Shown here in pieces: positions 15,829 through 16,556 of a DNA stretch of 16,556 nt. The translations under genes were made by a program, and so were the position numbers. The stretch lies in contig JAIXMG010000057.1 of the NCBI GenBank assembly GCA_025201345.1, positions 1 to 16,556 on the forward strand. The letters run 5' to 3'. Under the pieces are notes generated by a model. It saw only the letters and a list, made by a program, of their open reading frames with translations. It did not search any database and was not told the origin of the DNA. The stretch's first letter is position 1; every line of letters starts with the position of its first letter. Source of the DNA: Thamnidium elegans (Eukaryota > Mucoromycota > Mucoromycetes > Mucorales > Mucoraceae).

Positions 15829-16432
15829 GGCCAACCCCTTTTGTTTTTCGGCTTTTTTCGCAGATTATTAGCGATTACTCCGGATCAAGTTTAAGTATAT
15901 TTATAGAAAAAAAATAACGGCGGTATTATACTCTTTCAGGCGCTTCTAATACATTAAAAATGATATTATTACTAAATAATGAGCGAGCAATTACTGTTTA
16001 AAGACCTTTTTTTACTTGACGCTTTAGCTAAGCGGACGTTAAGCTGGCGTTTTATTAAAAGCGTATTTACTCTCTCAGTTTTGGATGTAGCACTTTTATT
16101 TATAAATAAAAAAATGAACTATTAATATCTCCAATCTTTGTTATATTTAATAATAGTAGTAACAAACTGAATTCAATGTAATCACGAAAATAAAGCAAAT
16201 AGGTGAGCGCACGTGATAAAAAAAAAGTAAGGTTTTTTTTGCCTAATAAAAGTAATTTTTAAACAGTGGTCACTCTTTCCTTTTTTGCGTTAGAAATATA
16301 AATTAAGATGGATTAGAAGCGTATAAAAACGTACTTTATTGTCAATAATTGCCCATGGCAAAAGTCAAAGTGGATCCAGAGAAATCGCAAAAACATCCGT
16401 GATTTTTGGCCAAAAAACAAAGGGGTTGACCA
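15829..16432. mobile_element. Long imperfect palindrome, candidate MITE or DNA-transposon relic
   Basis: The two halves are inverted, diverged copies about a centre near 16130. Paired blocks include CAACCCC at 15832-15838 with GGGGTTG at 16422-16428, GCGATT..CTC.GGATC in 15860-15890 with its complement around 16366-16392, CGCTTCTAAT at 15941-15950 with ATTAGAAGCG at 16312-16321, and ACTGTTTAAA at 15993-16002 with TTTAAACAGT at 16258-16267. All pairs share the same centre to within a base or two, so arms are at least ~175 nt. No transposase ORF lies inside. Long terminal inverted repeats without coding suggest a non-autonomous DNA element; the ends and target duplication are not defined. Confidence 0.55.
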
Positions 16433-16556
16433 CCAAAAATGAAAAACGAAAAAAAAAAACCAAAAAAGTACGTTTTTAATTTTTTTATCGAAGATATATT
16501 TAAAACAACTATTCTGTATTATACAACTTGGGTTCAAAAAGCTTTTCTGTTTTTTA

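Noticed and set aside
16313..16537. Minus-strand ORF of 74 codons near the window end
   Set aside because: Its Phe/Trp-rich sequence comes from A runs within the right arm of the palindrome, and no family is recognisable.

Overview
The window is a cluster of Ty3/gypsy-type LTR retrotransposons packed against two eukaryotic tRNA genes. The AT-rich composition, the tRNA genes, the short LTRs and the Ty3-like pol fit a fungal genome; I lean towards an early-diverging lineage (Mucoromycota), but this is inferred from general resemblance, not from a search.

Layout. Positions 1-158 hold the last codons of an upstream element (A). One LTR (195-629) serves both A and the next element, B, so the elements are in tandem with a 6747-bp period. 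B carries gag (790-1970), protease/RT/RNase H (about 1967-4769), a non-coding spacer, and a separate integrase ORF (5016-6905). Its 3' LTR starts at 6942 and is interrupted at 7343/7344 by a second, related element, C. C runs 7344-14643, with LTRs at 7344-7792 and 14197-14643. It has gag (7954-9140), PR-RT-RH (9137-12013), the same kind of spacer, and integrase (12229-14168). The last 38 bp of B's LTR resume at 14644-14681. Then come tRNA-Met(CAU) on the minus strand (14741-14813), a possible 42-codon ORF, tRNA-Arg(ACG) on the plus strand (15126-15198), a truncated inverted LTR (15287-15454), and a roughly 600-bp imperfect palindrome (15829-16432) that looks like a relic or non-autonomous DNA element.

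How the parts work together. Gag would assemble the particle. The end of gag carries A AAA AAC directly before the stop, with a hairpin 7-8 nt downstream, which looks like a -1 ribosomal frameshift signal into PR-RT-RH. Integrase is not fused to RT: in both elements RNase H ends in a stop, and IN begins at its own ATG 215-246 bp later. IN has an extra conserved C-terminal module that is not a chromodomain. The primer-binding site matches the 3' end of tRNA-Met, the same tRNA encoded about 60 bp beyond the cluster. Three separate insertions (B, C and the truncated LTR) lie about 60-100 bp past the 3' end of a tRNA gene, in the same relative orientation, suggesting tRNA-directed integration.

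Both elements look young from LTR identity, yet carry eight single-base frameshifts between them (five in B, three in C). Seven are in homopolymers, so base-calling or assembly error must be excluded before calling the elements dead.
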